From Desulfobulbus sp. (GTDB taxonomy: Bacteria > Desulfobacterota > Desulfobulbia > Desulfobulbales > Desulfobulbaceae), in NCBI GenBank assembly GCA_030600525.1, contig JAUVLX010000024.1, forward strand, positions 1 to 19,253: 19,253 bases of DNA, written 5' to 3'. The position numbers were made by a program, and so were the translations under genes. Of this stretch, positions 6,623 to 14,907 are shown one piece after another; within the stretch, counting starts at the first letter, position 1; each line of letters begins with the position of its first letter. The notes below the pieces were generated by a model that saw only the letters and a list, made by a program, of their open reading frames with translations, was not told the origin of the DNA and did not search any database.

Positions 6623-7571
6623 TATTCCCCTCCTTGATCAACCGCCGTGGAATTTTTCCGAAGGTTGCTGGCCAAATACCACGAGGCCTGAGGATCATTG
6701 TGAAAATCATGGCAAAACCGAAAATGAAATACCGCCAGGTTGCAAATTCTCGAAAAATCTCAGGAAGAACGAACATGACGAATACGCCGAGAAAGATACC
6801 GGGAACAGAAGAACCGCCGACAATGACGATACTGAAGAAGAGTACTGATTGAACAAAGTCGAAGGCCTCCGGACTTACTGCCGAATACTGGTTGGCGTAG
6901 ATGGTGCCTGCCATGCCTGCAATACCAGCCCCAAGCGCAAAGGCAAAAATTTTGTATACACGGGTGTTGATACCGATGGAACTGGCTGCGAGCTCATCTT
7001 CCCGTAAATAGTGCAATGCCCTGCCAGCCTTGGATTTATCAAGATTGAACATGACAAGTAATGTTATCAACAGAGCGATCAGCGCGGTATAAAACGCACC
7101 TAATTGAGGTGAATCAGTCATGCCGGGAAGAGAAATGACGTCGAGTCCAAAAATACCGTTGGGCCCACCGGTAAGGCCGCCGAGATTATTTTGCAGTACT
7201 TGGATAAACACGATGTTAAAGCCGATCAACGTTACCAGCAGATAATCGCCGCGCAGGTGGACAATGGGCCCAGCCAGTAGCACCCCAAACAGTGCCGGGA
7301 TCAGAATCGCAGCGGGCAATGTTGCTAACAGAGGCCAACCGAATTTGGCATTGAGTATGGCGCTGGTGTAGGCTCCGAGTCCAAAAAAAAGGGCCTGCCC
7401 CATGTTGAACATTCCCCCTTTGCCGAGCACAATGTCGGTACTCAAGGCGACAATGGTAAAAATGATAAAAGTCGTTGCCACGGCCAGCCAGCGAGGATCA
7501 AGAAAGGCGGGCATGCTCATCATGGCCAGGAAGAAAAGTGGATATGCAATGGGTTGTAATTTCTTTATCAT
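6612..7571 (-). CDS. livM: LIV-type ABC transporter permease LivM
   Basis: A 319-residue polytopic inner-membrane permease with about eight to ten hydrophobic segments. Family motifs include GKGGMFNMGQALFFGLGAY near the N terminus, LRGDYLLVTLIGFN in the middle, the cytoplasmic coupling region LREDELAASSIGIN and VVGGSSVPGIFLG near the C terminus. It forms the channel with LivH. The open frame continues upstream to 7790 inside livH. The start at 7571 is chosen because the upstream part is unlike any permease and ATGA gives a 4-base start/stop overlap with livH. It overlaps livG by 11 bases. Confidence 0.95.
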   Translation of the reverse strand: MIKKLQPIAYPLFFLAMMSMPAFLDPRWLAVATTFIIFTIVALSTDIVLGKGGMFNMGQALFFGLGAYTSAILNAKFGWPLLATLPAAILIPALFGVLLAGPIVHLRGDYLLVTLIGFNIVFIQVLQNNLGGLTGGPNGIFGLDVISLPGMTDSPQLGAFYTALIALLITLLVMFNLDKSKAGRALHYLREDELAASSIGINTRVYKIFAFALGAGIAGMAGTIYANQYSAVSPEAFDFVQSVLFFSIVIVGGSSVPGIFLGVFVMFVLPEIFREFATWRYFIFGFAMIFTMILRPRGIWPATFGKIPRRLIKEGNNGN

Positions 7572-8464
7572 ACTTTTTCCGCCACCCTTTCTCCCAGGAT
7601 TCCGGTCGGTCGAAAAATCAGAATCACGATCAGGAGTGTAAATGTAAACGCATCGGCCCAGGTACTGGAGACGTACCCAGCAATAAATGCATTGAAAAGA
7701 CCGAGTAACATGCCTCCGAGCATCGCCCCGGGGATGTTGCCGATGCCTCCGATTATTGCTGCTATAAACGCGTTGAGACCATACTGCCAACCCATATTAA
7801 AGGTTATGCCTTTGTAGTAGAGACCGATAAAAAGTCCCCCCACCGCACCGAGCGAAGTACCTATAACAAATATGGTGACAATAATGTTGTTTACATTAAT
7901 GCCCATTAAACGGGCAGCATCCTGGTCAATGGAACTGGCCCGGATGGCGGTACCCATTTTTGTTTTTTCAATAAAAATATAAAGGGCAATCATCAGGATG
8001 AGTGAAAACGCCATAATCAGTACTTGGATTAGGCTGATGACGACGCCACCGAGATCCCAATATACTTGAGGGATAAGATCAGGGAAAATTTTTAATTGAG
8101 GTCCCCAGAGCAACATGATGCCGTTTTGGATGACCATGGAGGCACCGAGTGCGGAAACGACGGCCGATAACCTAGGGGCAGTTCTAAGTGGTCGGTACGC
8201 TACCCGTTCCAGAAAAACACCACATATTGCGATGACAACGGCCGTGAGCAGAAAGACGGCAATCGCAATAAAAATGGATGTGCCGCTCCCAAACAGATTG
8301 GTGAAGATAAAAAGACCGACAAAAGCTGATGCTGCAACCAGATCACCGTGGGCAAAGTTGATCAGTTTCATGACACCATAGACCATTGTATACCCTAGTG
8401 CTATGAGGGCAAACATTGATCCTATGGTCAACCCGTTTGCGAGTTGTTGTAAGAAAATATCCAT
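7568..8464 (-). CDS. livH: LIV-type ABC transporter permease LivH
   Basis: A 298-residue inner-membrane permease. It opens with the LivH hallmark GLTIGSMFALIALGYTMVYG followed by INFAHGDL. The conserved central coupling segment is RASSIDQDAARLMGINVN, and IGGIGNIPGAMLGG lies near the C terminus; length is normal. It pairs with LivM. The ribosome-binding site is weak (CGGGG), consistent with lower expression than the binding protein upstream. It is separated from livJ by about 80 bases containing a stable stem-loop, and it overlaps livM by 4 bases. Confidence 0.96.
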   Translation of the reverse strand: MDIFLQQLANGLTIGSMFALIALGYTMVYGVMKLINFAHGDLVAASAFVGLFIFTNLFGSGTSIFIAIAVFLLTAVVIAICGVFLERVAYRPLRTAPRLSAVVSALGASMVIQNGIMLLWGPQLKIFPDLIPQVYWDLGGVVISLIQVLIMAFSLILMIALYIFIEKTKMGTAIRASSIDQDAARLMGINVNNIIVTIFVIGTSLGAVGGLFIGLYYKGITFNMGWQYGLNAFIAAIIGGIGNIPGAMLGGMLLGLFNAFIAGYVSSTWADAFTFTLLIVILIFRPTGILGERVAEKV

Positions 8465-8488
8465 ACTACCCCGAGAAGTATTAAGTGG

Positions 8489-8515
8489 AAGCGGGCTGAA
8501 GAAATCAGCCCGCTT
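8489..8515 (-). promoter_or_regulatory. Intercistronic stem-loop between livJ and livH
   Basis: AAGCGGGCTGA (8489-8499) and TCAGCCCGCTT (8505-8515) form a perfect 11-bp GC-rich stem with a 5-base loop. On the transcribed strand no poly-T follows, so it is unlikely to terminate fully. Such hairpins after a binding-protein gene often protect the upstream mRNA end and let the binding protein be made in excess over the membrane components; that role here is an inference. Confidence 0.75.
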
Positions 8516-8546
8516 TCATTAGGTCAGGAACAATCGGCAGAAGGTC

Positions 8547-9671
8547 TTACTTGAACATAATTTTGTAGCTGCCGTCCTTCTGGATTTGATAGGCCATATA
8601 GCCGGAGCCTACCCTGTTTCCGTCTGGAGCAAAGGAAATCGATCCGGTGATACCTGGGAAATCCTTTAAGGTATGGAGAAAATCAGCTGCTTTTTTGGTG
8701 TCCAAGTCCTTGTTGGTTTCCATTGCATGGACGAAGGCACGCATGCCGTCGACGTTGAGCAGGGTCCATATTGAAGGCGGCATCATGTTGTATTTTGTCT
8801 GATATGCCTTCAGGAAATCCTTGGCAAGGTCGTAAGGAAGGAGTTCTGGGGTGGGAACGTTGATAATGTAGGCGCCTTCTGCAGCCGTACCAGCAAGTTT
8901 AACAAAGTCGGGGTTGTCATTAGCATCACCGCCAACGAAATCTGCCTTGATGCCGAGGGCTTTCATCTGGGCACGGATCAAACCACCATCGGAATAGTAG
9001 CCTGCAGAAAAGATGACATCAGGCTTCTTGGACTTAAGCCGGGTAAGAATCGGGGTAAAGTTCTGAGAACCAGCTTTGATTTTTTCACGTGCTACAATGT
9101 TTCCGCCAGCATTTTTTACAGCTTTTTCGACTGCAGTGGCCAAACCGTCGGCATAGCTGGAAAAATCAGAGAGGATGGCAATGCGTTGGTATTTCTTTTC
9201 AGTGAGAAAATATTTTGCGACAAAGGTGGCTTCAGCGCTGTTAGGAAAGGAGTTTCTGAAGAATGTCCAGTATCCGTGCTCGGTGAGGGTGTCGCTTGTT
9301 CCATCGCTGGTTTGGAGGACGCCGGCTCTGAAGTAGGTTGCCTGTGCTGCTTCTGCGCAGGTTGAGGTGTATGAACCTATAACCATCTTTACGCCTTTAT
9401 TGACCAAATCTTTGGCGCAGATAGCAGCTTTCATTGCTGTGCCTTCGTCATCACAGGTAATAACTTCTATCTTCTGTCCGAGAACACCGCCTTTTGCATT
9501 GATCTGCTCCGCCATCAAACGGGTGGCATTGTCGATACCCTGTCCTTCATTTGCGTAGCTGCCTGTAATCGGTGCTTGAACACCAACTTTCAGTACATCT
9601 TCGGCATTCACAGTTCCCGCAATGAGGGAAAAACTCAGTAAAGACATAAACAAAGCTTTTTTTCGCAACAT
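8547..9671 (-). CDS. livJ: Periplasmic amino-acid-binding protein (LivJ/LivK family)
   Basis: A 374-residue substrate-binding protein of the LIV (HAAT) transporter family, periplasmic fold type I. A Sec signal peptide of about 23 residues ends in VNA, followed by EDVLKVGVQAPITGSYANEGQG, the typical first strand and ligand loop. Later family features are AEQINAKGGVLGQKIEVI, VIGSYTSTCAEA (ligand-contacting Ser/Thr loop), ILSDFSSYADGLA and the C-terminal domain with GDANDNPDF. A strong GGAGGAG precedes the ATG. It is first in the livJHMGF operon, transcribed away from gntR-putA. Ligand identity cannot be read from sequence: branched-chain amino acids are the default, but this family also binds proline, other amino acids, amides and urea. 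Confidence 0.93.
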   Translation of the reverse strand: MLRKKALFMSLLSFSLIAGTVNAEDVLKVGVQAPITGSYANEGQGIDNATRLMAEQINAKGGVLGQKIEVITCDDEGTAMKAAICAKDLVNKGVKMVIGSYTSTCAEAAQATYFRAGVLQTSDGTSDTLTEHGYWTFFRNSFPNSAEATFVAKYFLTEKKYQRIAILSDFSSYADGLATAVEKAVKNAGGNIVAREKIKAGSQNFTPILTRLKSKKPDVIFSAGYYSDGGLIRAQMKALGIKADFVGGDANDNPDFVKLAGTAAEGAYIINVPTPELLPYDLAKDFLKAYQTKYNMMPPSIWTLLNVDGMRAFVHAMETNKDLDTKKAADFLHTLKDFPGITGSISFAPDGNRVGSGYMAYQIQKDGSYKIMFK

Positions 9672-10118
9672 ACTCTCCTCCAGGTCGATTTTTTGTTTTC
9701 CTGTAGTTCAGTTGATATGTAAGGTAGCGTTCTTTTTCTCTTCCTCCCTACAGGGTGTACAGTTCTTTCTCTCAACAGATTTTATAAACCGCTGAACAGG
9801 CTTCTACTGATATTATATTCCGTACTTTTTTGCTGTATAAATATCTTTAGAGGTAAAACGTGTGATTTTATGTATCTGTTAGCCTGGACGTAACTTATTG
9901 AATGCTATTCATTTCATCGGTTAGAGCAAGTTGTATGTCTCTGCTTGAAAGTAGTATGACAAGCAATGTGAAGCAATACTTTGTGGGCTATTTCTGGCAT
10001 CATTGGACCGATGTTTTTGCTTGAAATGCAAGAGTGCTTTGCAATTCCTCAGGCTCAATAGTATCGATCATAAACTTTAGAAATGTATGTCTTCCTGATA
10101 GGGTTATCTCGGTACTTA
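9672..10118. other. Intergenic region upstream of livJ, no gene seen
   Basis: No plausible coding frame or structural RNA is visible. It must carry the livJ promoter on the minus strand. A TATAAT lies there (read on the minus strand at 9817-9812), but the -35 match at the expected distance is poor, so I do not call it. The region is AT-rich and contains repeated GCTTG/GCAAT words near 9950-10050 without a clean palindrome. Confidence 0.5.
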
Positions 10119-10300
10119 GGGCATGTAAATAAATAACCTGTCCGATCCTGCATCTTATCTTCGGGTCATCTTTGAATGCGATTCAATCACAAAATTCTCA
10201 ACGTAGCACACTACGTCTGTGGTTTTGTTCAATTAGATCATCCAAATCTAACCTAAATATGAGCTCGATTTTGCACAACTTAATTGCGGACAGCTCCTTA
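10116..10300 (+). mobile_element. MITE-like palindromic element, copy A
   Basis: The element spans 10119-10297 (179 bp), flanked by TTA on both sides (10116-10118 and 10298-10300) as a 3-bp target duplication. Ends are GGGCATGT and ACAGCTCC. The whole element is an imperfect inverted repeat whose centre is ACGTAG (10201-10206), CACA, CTACGT (10211-10216). It is homologous, in opposite orientation, to copy B at 17507-17686. Over roughly the first 88 bases I count about seven differences. It encodes nothing. TNA duplications are known for some IS5-family (IS1031-type) elements, so it may be a non-autonomous derivative of one; that is an inference. Confidence 0.85.
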
Positions 10301-10390
10301 TGGCGCCCACGTTCAGGTATATATAAAGGAATAAGCGCTGGTTTTGCATTCGAGTTCCAGTGTTTGGTGGACAATGGATGACGGAATTCA

Positions 10391-10418
10391 TTGACACCAA
10401 TGGTCTAACCATTATAAT
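10391..10418 (+). promoter_or_regulatory. Strong sigma-70 promoter of gntR-putA
   Basis: A consensus -35 TTGACA (10391-10396) and consensus -10 TATAAT (10413-10418) are separated by 16 bp. The gntR start codon is 34 bases past the -10, giving a leader of roughly 27 bases. Both hexamers being perfect suggests strong basal activity that needs repression. Confidence 0.88.
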
Positions 10419-10421
10419 GGT
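10399..10421. promoter_or_regulatory. GntR/FadR-type operator inside the promoter, with an overlapping second palindrome
   Basis: AATGGTCTAACCATT (10399-10413) is a perfect inverted repeat of the TGGT-NNN-ACCA type bound by many FadR-subfamily GntR regulators. It fills the spacer between -35 and -10. A second perfect palindrome, ACCATTATAATGGT (10408-10421), overlaps it and covers the -10 box. Position next to a GntR gene suggests autorepression; this is an inference. Confidence 0.75.
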
Positions 10422-10451
10422 ATAAAAAATTTTACTTCTGTCAAGCAACCA

Positions 10452-11174
10452 ATGAAAAAGATCTTCCATAAAGCCGAGCAAAAACGTGTTTATCAGGATG
10501 TCGTGGACCAGATCCAGACAGCAATTCTCAATGGTGAAATACCGAGAGGGAGTAAGCTGCCTGCAGAGCGACAACTGTGCGAAATGTTCCAGACGAGCAG
10601 AGGCACGTTGCGGGAGGCACTGCGTATATTAGAGCAGAAAAGCCTTATTGATATACGTCTTGGTGCCAGCGGCGGTGCCTATGTCAAGGACGTCAACGCA
10701 GAACTTATCGCAGAAAATCTTGCCATGCTTATCCAATCGGATGCTGTGTCTCTGGAGCATTTGGCTGAGTTTCGTGAAGGCGTCGAGGGTGCAGTCAGCG
10801 GACTAGCAGCACAGCGGGCATCCGCCCTAGACTGCGAAGAGCTTGAAGAATTGATGCAGGAAGCCAATAAATGCCGTGAACAGGGCATAGGAGAATGGGA
10901 CAGCTTTGTTCGTGTGGATGAAAAAATTCATCAAGCCATTGCTAAAATTGCGGGTAATCCACTGTACAGTTTTGTTCTTACCAGTGTGCACACCAATATT
11001 GGTCGCTATTATGATAAGTTTCTTTTTGTGGGGGCCGATGAACTGGAGGAAAACTACCAGGATCTGCGCACTATTGTTACCGCAATCGCCAATCAGGACA
11101 ATGAAACTGCAAGCAGGATGGCCGAGAAGCATGTGCGCCGTTTTGCCGAATATATGAAACAGAAAAAACGCTAG
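10452..11174 (+). CDS. GntR-family (FadR/FCD subfamily) transcriptional regulator
   Basis: A 240-residue regulator. Residues ~10-78 are a GntR winged helix-turn-helix (YQDVVDQIQTAILNGEIPRG, LPAERQLCEMF, SRGTLREALRILE, then the wing SGGAYV). Residues ~88-230 are an all-helical FCD ligand-binding domain with LAEFREGVEG, a D-x-x-x-H motif in RVDEKIHQAIAKIAGN and a C-terminal histidine (EKHVRRF), which commonly coordinate a metal in this subfamily. It is 37 bases upstream of putA on the same strand and divergent from livJ. It probably controls putA, possibly in response to an amino or organic acid. No strong ribosome-binding site precedes the ATG at 10452. Confidence 0.93.
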   Translation: MKKIFHKAEQKRVYQDVVDQIQTAILNGEIPRGSKLPAERQLCEMFQTSRGTLREALRILEQKSLIDIRLGASGGAYVKDVNAELIAENLAMLIQSDAVSLEHLAEFREGVEGAVSGLAAQRASALDCEELEELMQEANKCREQGIGEWDSFVRVDEKIHQAIAKIAGNPLYSFVLTSVHTNIGRYYDKFLFVGADELEENYQDLRTIVTAIANQDNETASRMAEKHVRRFAEYMKQKKR

Positions 11175-11211
11175 TCTAACTCATTATACCAGAGCTTAAG
11201 GGAGTTTCAGG

Positions 11212-14200
11212 ATGGCTACTCACAATGAAGAAATCTATGCTCAAACCGTTGCATTGGCAGAATCATGGCAGAACAGAGCCAATGAACTGTTAACCAAAGA
11301 AGAGAAGCATATTCAGGACCAGATGAAACGGCTTCTGACAAATCCTAATGACAAGGTGCTCCTCAGCAAAATGATTGACCAGAGTTTTCGATCTCACAAC
11401 TCCAAACGGGTTGCTGATCAAATGAGTCACCTGATTGATGAGGAAGGGGTACCCGAGTTTTTCAGTCGTATCGAAAAACTTTTTATCCAGATGTTTAAAG
11501 GGGTGGGCAAACATTTTTCCTCGCTGGCTGTTCCTACCATGATCGACCAGATGCGGGCTGGCAGTAGTCGGGCTATTATTCCTGGAGAGCATAAAGAATT
11601 ACATGCTCATCTGCAGAAGCGCAAAGGACAAGGTATCCGGATGAACATTAATCATCTTGGAGAGGCTGTTCTTGGTGAAAAGGAGGCAAGCCATCGTCTG
11701 GAAACCTATATCAAGGATATGGAAGATCCTGATGTTGAGTATATTTCGATTAAAATTTCCACCATCTATTCTCAGATCAATTCTCTGGCCTTTGATGAGA
11801 CTGTTGCAATTTTAAAAGAAAGGCTGGCAGCTATCTATCGCGTAGCCAAGATTAATTACTTCATTCGTAATGACGGAACCCAGGTACCCAAGTTCGTTAA
11901 CCTGGACATGGAGGAGTACAGGGATCTGGAAATTACCTATGCTGCCTTTACTGGGACCTTGAACGAAGATGAGTTTAAAGACTATTCCGGTGGGATCGTT
12001 CTTCAGGCCTACCTGCCCGACAGTTTCGGTATGCAGCGAAAATTGACCAACTGGGCAAAAGAGAGAGTGGCAAATGGTGGTGCGCCGGTCAAGTTGAGAA
12101 TTGTGAAAGGCGCTAATATGGAGATGGAAAAACTTGAATCAGCTCTCTTTAACTGGCCGCTTGCCCCTTACGACAACAAGCTTGAGGTGGATGCCAATTA
12201 CAAGCGAATGGTCACCTATGGGATGGAAGAGGAGAATATCAAGGCCGTCAATCTTGGCGTAGCTTCCCACAATCTTTTTGAACTTGCCTATGCCGCGGTA
12301 CTGGCCAAGGAAAACAATCTGAATCCCTATTTCTATTTTGAGATGCTTGAAGGGATGGCTGATCATGTGCGCAGGGCACTCAGTGAGGGCGATGGTGATG
12401 TTCTGCTTTATGCCCCCGTGGCCGCGAAAGATGAGTTCATTAATGCCATTGCCTACCTCATTCGGCGCCTGGATGAGAATACCGCACCTGAAAATTTCCT
12501 GCGTTATTCACCCGATCTTGCTGTCGGTTCCAGTGAATGGACCTACCTGAAAGGGAGTTTCCTCAACTCCTGTGTCTATCAGGAGCAGGCCCAGGACGGG
12601 CCCAACCGTATTCAAGATCGGTTAACGGAAACCTTTCCTGAGTCAGCATCCACTTATTCTTCCAACCGATTCGTCAACGAGGCTGATACGGATTGGTCCT
12701 TGGCGGCTAATCGAAAGTGGGCCGAGGGTATCCGAGAGGAGTATAAGAAAACAGCTGATAATACTCCCATGCAGATTCCAGTGGTCATTGGTGGGGAGGA
12801 GTTATACGAGGGGCGCGATATCAAGGAAGTGATCGATCCCAACCAGCCTCGAGAAAAGGTATGCCTTGCCCAATTTGCTCTGGCAAACGAAGAGGACGCG
12901 CTCAAGGCCATTGAAACGGCAAAGCAGGACCCAGACGGTTGGCGAAAATTGAGTGCCAAGGAGCGCCACGAGGCGCTTTCCAAGGTCGCCTTTGAACTGC
13001 GGGCAGGCCGAGGCGAATTGCTGGGTACGGCAGCCGGGGACACCGGTAAAATTTTTATGGAAGGCGATGTAGAGGTGTCCGAGGCTATCGATTTTGCGGA
13101 GTATTATCCTCTGAGCGCAAGACATCTTGACGACATCGAGAATATAGAAACTCAAGGGCAGGGAGTTGGGTTGGTTATTTCCCCTTGGAACTTTCCTATC
13201 GCCATCCCTTGTGGAGGGGTGGTTACGGCGTTGGCAGCCGGTAACACAGTAGTGTTCAAGCCTGCATCGGACGCGGTAATGACGGCATGGCAACTTTGCC
13301 AGTGTTTCTGGCGTGCAGGTATCTCTAAGAATACCCTCCAGTTTGTTCCCTGCTCCGGCGCAAAGGTCGGGCCCCTGTTGACGGCAAGTGAGGATGTGGA
13401 CTTCATCATTCTGACAGGTGGGACCGACACAGGACTCCAGATCCTGGAGCAGACTCCTGGAGTTTATCTTGCAGCGGAAACAGGCGGTAAAAATGCTACC
13501 ATTGTCACTGATATGGCTGATCGTGACCAGGCCGTTAAAAACGTCATTCATTCAGCTTTTAGTAACTGTGGCCAGAAGTGCAGTGCAACCAGCCTGCTTG
13601 TACTGGAGAAGACTATTTACGATGATCCTCACTTTAGACAGCAGCTGGTTGATGCCGCTGGCAGTTGGAAAGTTGGGCCTGCATGGACGTTTAGCAGCAA
13701 GGTTGCAACGCTGGTAAAACCGCCAAGTGGAGATCTCAAGCGCGGTTTGACAAACTTGGAGGCGGGTGAGGAGTGGGCACTGGTACCGCAGATGGTTGCT
13801 GACAATCCCTTTCTCTGGTCTCCAGGTATCAAGTATGGGGTCCAGCCGGGAGGTTACACCCATATGACAGAGTTTTTTGGACCACTGCTCGGCGTCATGC
13901 GGGCTGAGAATCTGGAACATGCCATCTCTTTGGTCAACCAGACCGGGTATGGCCTGACCTCAGGTATTGAAACCCTGGATCACCGCGAGCAGGAAGTCTG
14001 GAAAGAACAAATATTCGCCGGTAACCTGTACGTTAACCGTGGTACAACCGGGGCAATTGTTCTGCGTCAGCCATTTGGCGGGATGGGAAAATCTGCACTG
14101 GGGCCTGGTCTCAAGGCAGGAAGTCCTGACTATGTTGCCCAGTTCATGGATTTTGAAGAGGTTGCACATCCGGCAGAGCAACGCCTAGGCCAGGATTACC

Positions 14201-14811
14201 AACTGCTACAGCTGGCACAGGAGTGGCGTAAGCTGATTCAGTGTGGAAAAATGGCTGATATCAAAGAGGATCTGGAAAAACTGATCAGTGCTATCAATAG
14301 TTATCTTTATAATATGGAAGCACGTTTCGGCCAGGAGCAGGATTATTTTCATCTCCGGGGACAGGATAATATCCTGCGCTACCGACCGATTGCCAAGATG
14401 GTGATTCGGGTCCACCCTGAAGACTCCTCGTTTGAAACATTTTCCCGCATTGCAGCGTCTAGAGTGGCTGGCTGCAGCACAACTCTGAGCATACCTGCTA
14501 CGTTGGAAAATAGGATGACCGCGTTCCTGGAAACCCATTATGGAAAACAGCTTTTGCAGGAGGTAGAGGTGCTCAGGGAAACCGATGGCGAACTGGCAGG
14601 GCGAATGGCAGATATTGATCGTATCCGGTATGCCGGTCAGGATCGGGTGCCGGCAGAAATATTTACCACTGCTGCCGAAATCGGCTTTTATATTTCAAGG
14701 GCACCTGTATTTATGGAAGGGAGGCTAGAGCTGCTTCAGTATTTCCAGCAGCAGTCCATCTGCGACAACTACCACAGGTACGGAAACCTGGGAGATCGAT
14801 CTGTTGAGTAA
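11212..14811 (+). CDS. putA: Bifunctional proline dehydrogenase / L-glutamate gamma-semialdehyde dehydrogenase (PutA-type)
   Basis: A 1199-residue enzyme that oxidises proline to P5C (FAD-dependent, electrons to quinone) and P5C/glutamate semialdehyde to glutamate (NAD+-dependent). The PRODH barrel lies within about residues 80-470, with LRIVKGANMEMEK (near 298) and YFEMLEGMADHVRRAL (near 373), matching the FAD- and proline-contacting strands of PutA. The aldehyde dehydrogenase domain covers about 525-1030, with SPWNFPIA (near 656), E756 in AETGGKNA and catalytic C790 in NCGQKCSA. The last ~165 residues are an extra C-terminal ALDH-like domain as in long type C PutA proteins, ending in the usual YHRYGNLG. 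No N-terminal ribbon-helix-helix DNA-binding domain is seen, so regulation falls to the upstream GntR protein. AAGGGAG precedes the ATG. Confidence 0.95.
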   Translation: MATHNEEIYAQTVALAESWQNRANELLTKEEKHIQDQMKRLLTNPNDKVLLSKMIDQSFRSHNSKRVADQMSHLIDEEGVPEFFSRIEKLFIQMFKGVGKHFSSLAVPTMIDQMRAGSSRAIIPGEHKELHAHLQKRKGQGIRMNINHLGEAVLGEKEASHRLETYIKDMEDPDVEYISIKISTIYSQINSLAFDETVAILKERLAAIYRVAKINYFIRNDGTQVPKFVNLDMEEYRDLEITYAAFTGTLNEDEFKDYSGGIVLQAYLPDSFGMQRKLTNWAKERVANGGAPVKLRIVKGANMEMEKLESALFNWPLAPYDNKLEVDANYKRMVTYGMEEENIKAVNLGVASHNLFELAYAAVLAKENNLNPYFYFEMLEGMADHVRRALSEGDGDVLLYAPVAAKDEFINAIAYLIRRLDENTAPENFLRYSPDLAVGSSEWTYLKGSFLNSCVYQEQAQDGPNRIQDRLTETFPESASTYSSNRFVNEADTDWSLAANRKWAEGIREEYKKTADNTPMQIPVVIGGEELYEGRDIKEVIDPNQPREKVCLAQFALANEEDALKAIETAKQDPDGWRKLSAKERHEALSKVAFELRAGRGELLGTAAGDTGKIFMEGDVEVSEAIDFAEYYPLSARHLDDIENIETQGQGVGLVISPWNFPIAIPCGGVVTALAAGNTVVFKPASDAVMTAWQLCQCFWRAGISKNTLQFVPCSGAKVGPLLTASEDVDFIILTGGTDTGLQILEQTPGVYLAAETGGKNATIVTDMADRDQAVKNVIHSAFSNCGQKCSATSLLVLEKTIYDDPHFRQQLVDAAGSWKVGPAWTFSSKVATLVKPPSGDLKRGLTNLEAGEEWALVPQMVADNPFLWSPGIKYGVQPGGYTHMTEFFGPLLGVMRAENLEHAISLVNQTGYGLTSGIETLDHREQEVWKEQIFAGNLYVNRGTTGAIVLRQPFGGMGKSALGPGLKAGSPDYVAQFMDFEEVAHPAEQRLGQDYQLLQLAQEWRKLIQCGKMADIKEDLEKLISAINSYLYNMEARFGQEQDYFHLRGQDNILRYRPIAKMVIRVHPEDSSFETFSRIAASRVAGCSTTLSIPATLENRMTAFLETHYGKQLLQEVEVLRETDGELAGRMADIDRIRYAGQDRVPAEIFTTAAEIGFYISRAPVFMEGRLELLQYFQQQSICDNYHRYGNLGDRSVE

Positions 14812-14835
14812 CGCGAGTTGACATTTCACGTGTAA

Positions 14836-14872
14836 AAAAATCCCCTTCGTTTACATGGCGAAGGGGATTTTT
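14836..14872. terminator. Bidirectional terminator between putA and ilvC
   Basis: AAAAATCCCCTTCG (14836-14849) and CGAAGGGGATTTTT (14859-14872) form a perfect 14-bp stem with a 9-base loop. A-tracts on the left and T-tracts on the right make it a two-way terminator for the convergent putA and ilvC genes. Confidence 0.93.
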
Positions 14873-14907
14873 CATCTGCGTAACAAACAGTTATATCAGC
14901 TGCTGGT

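Noticed and set aside
7572..7790. N-terminal extension of the livM frame up to 7790
   Set aside because: It reads antisense-like Arg/Cys-rich sequence inside livH in another frame. The ATG at 7571 with the ATGA overlap and a normal permease N terminus is the real start.
10172..10381. Short plus-strand open frame
   Set aside because: It starts inside MITE copy A and runs out into the promoter region, with no ribosome-binding site.
12802..13551. Long minus-strand open frame of 249 residues inside putA
   Set aside because: Antisense shadow of the aldehyde dehydrogenase domain. It is Cys/His/Arg-rich with no domain, and the sense frame is unambiguous.
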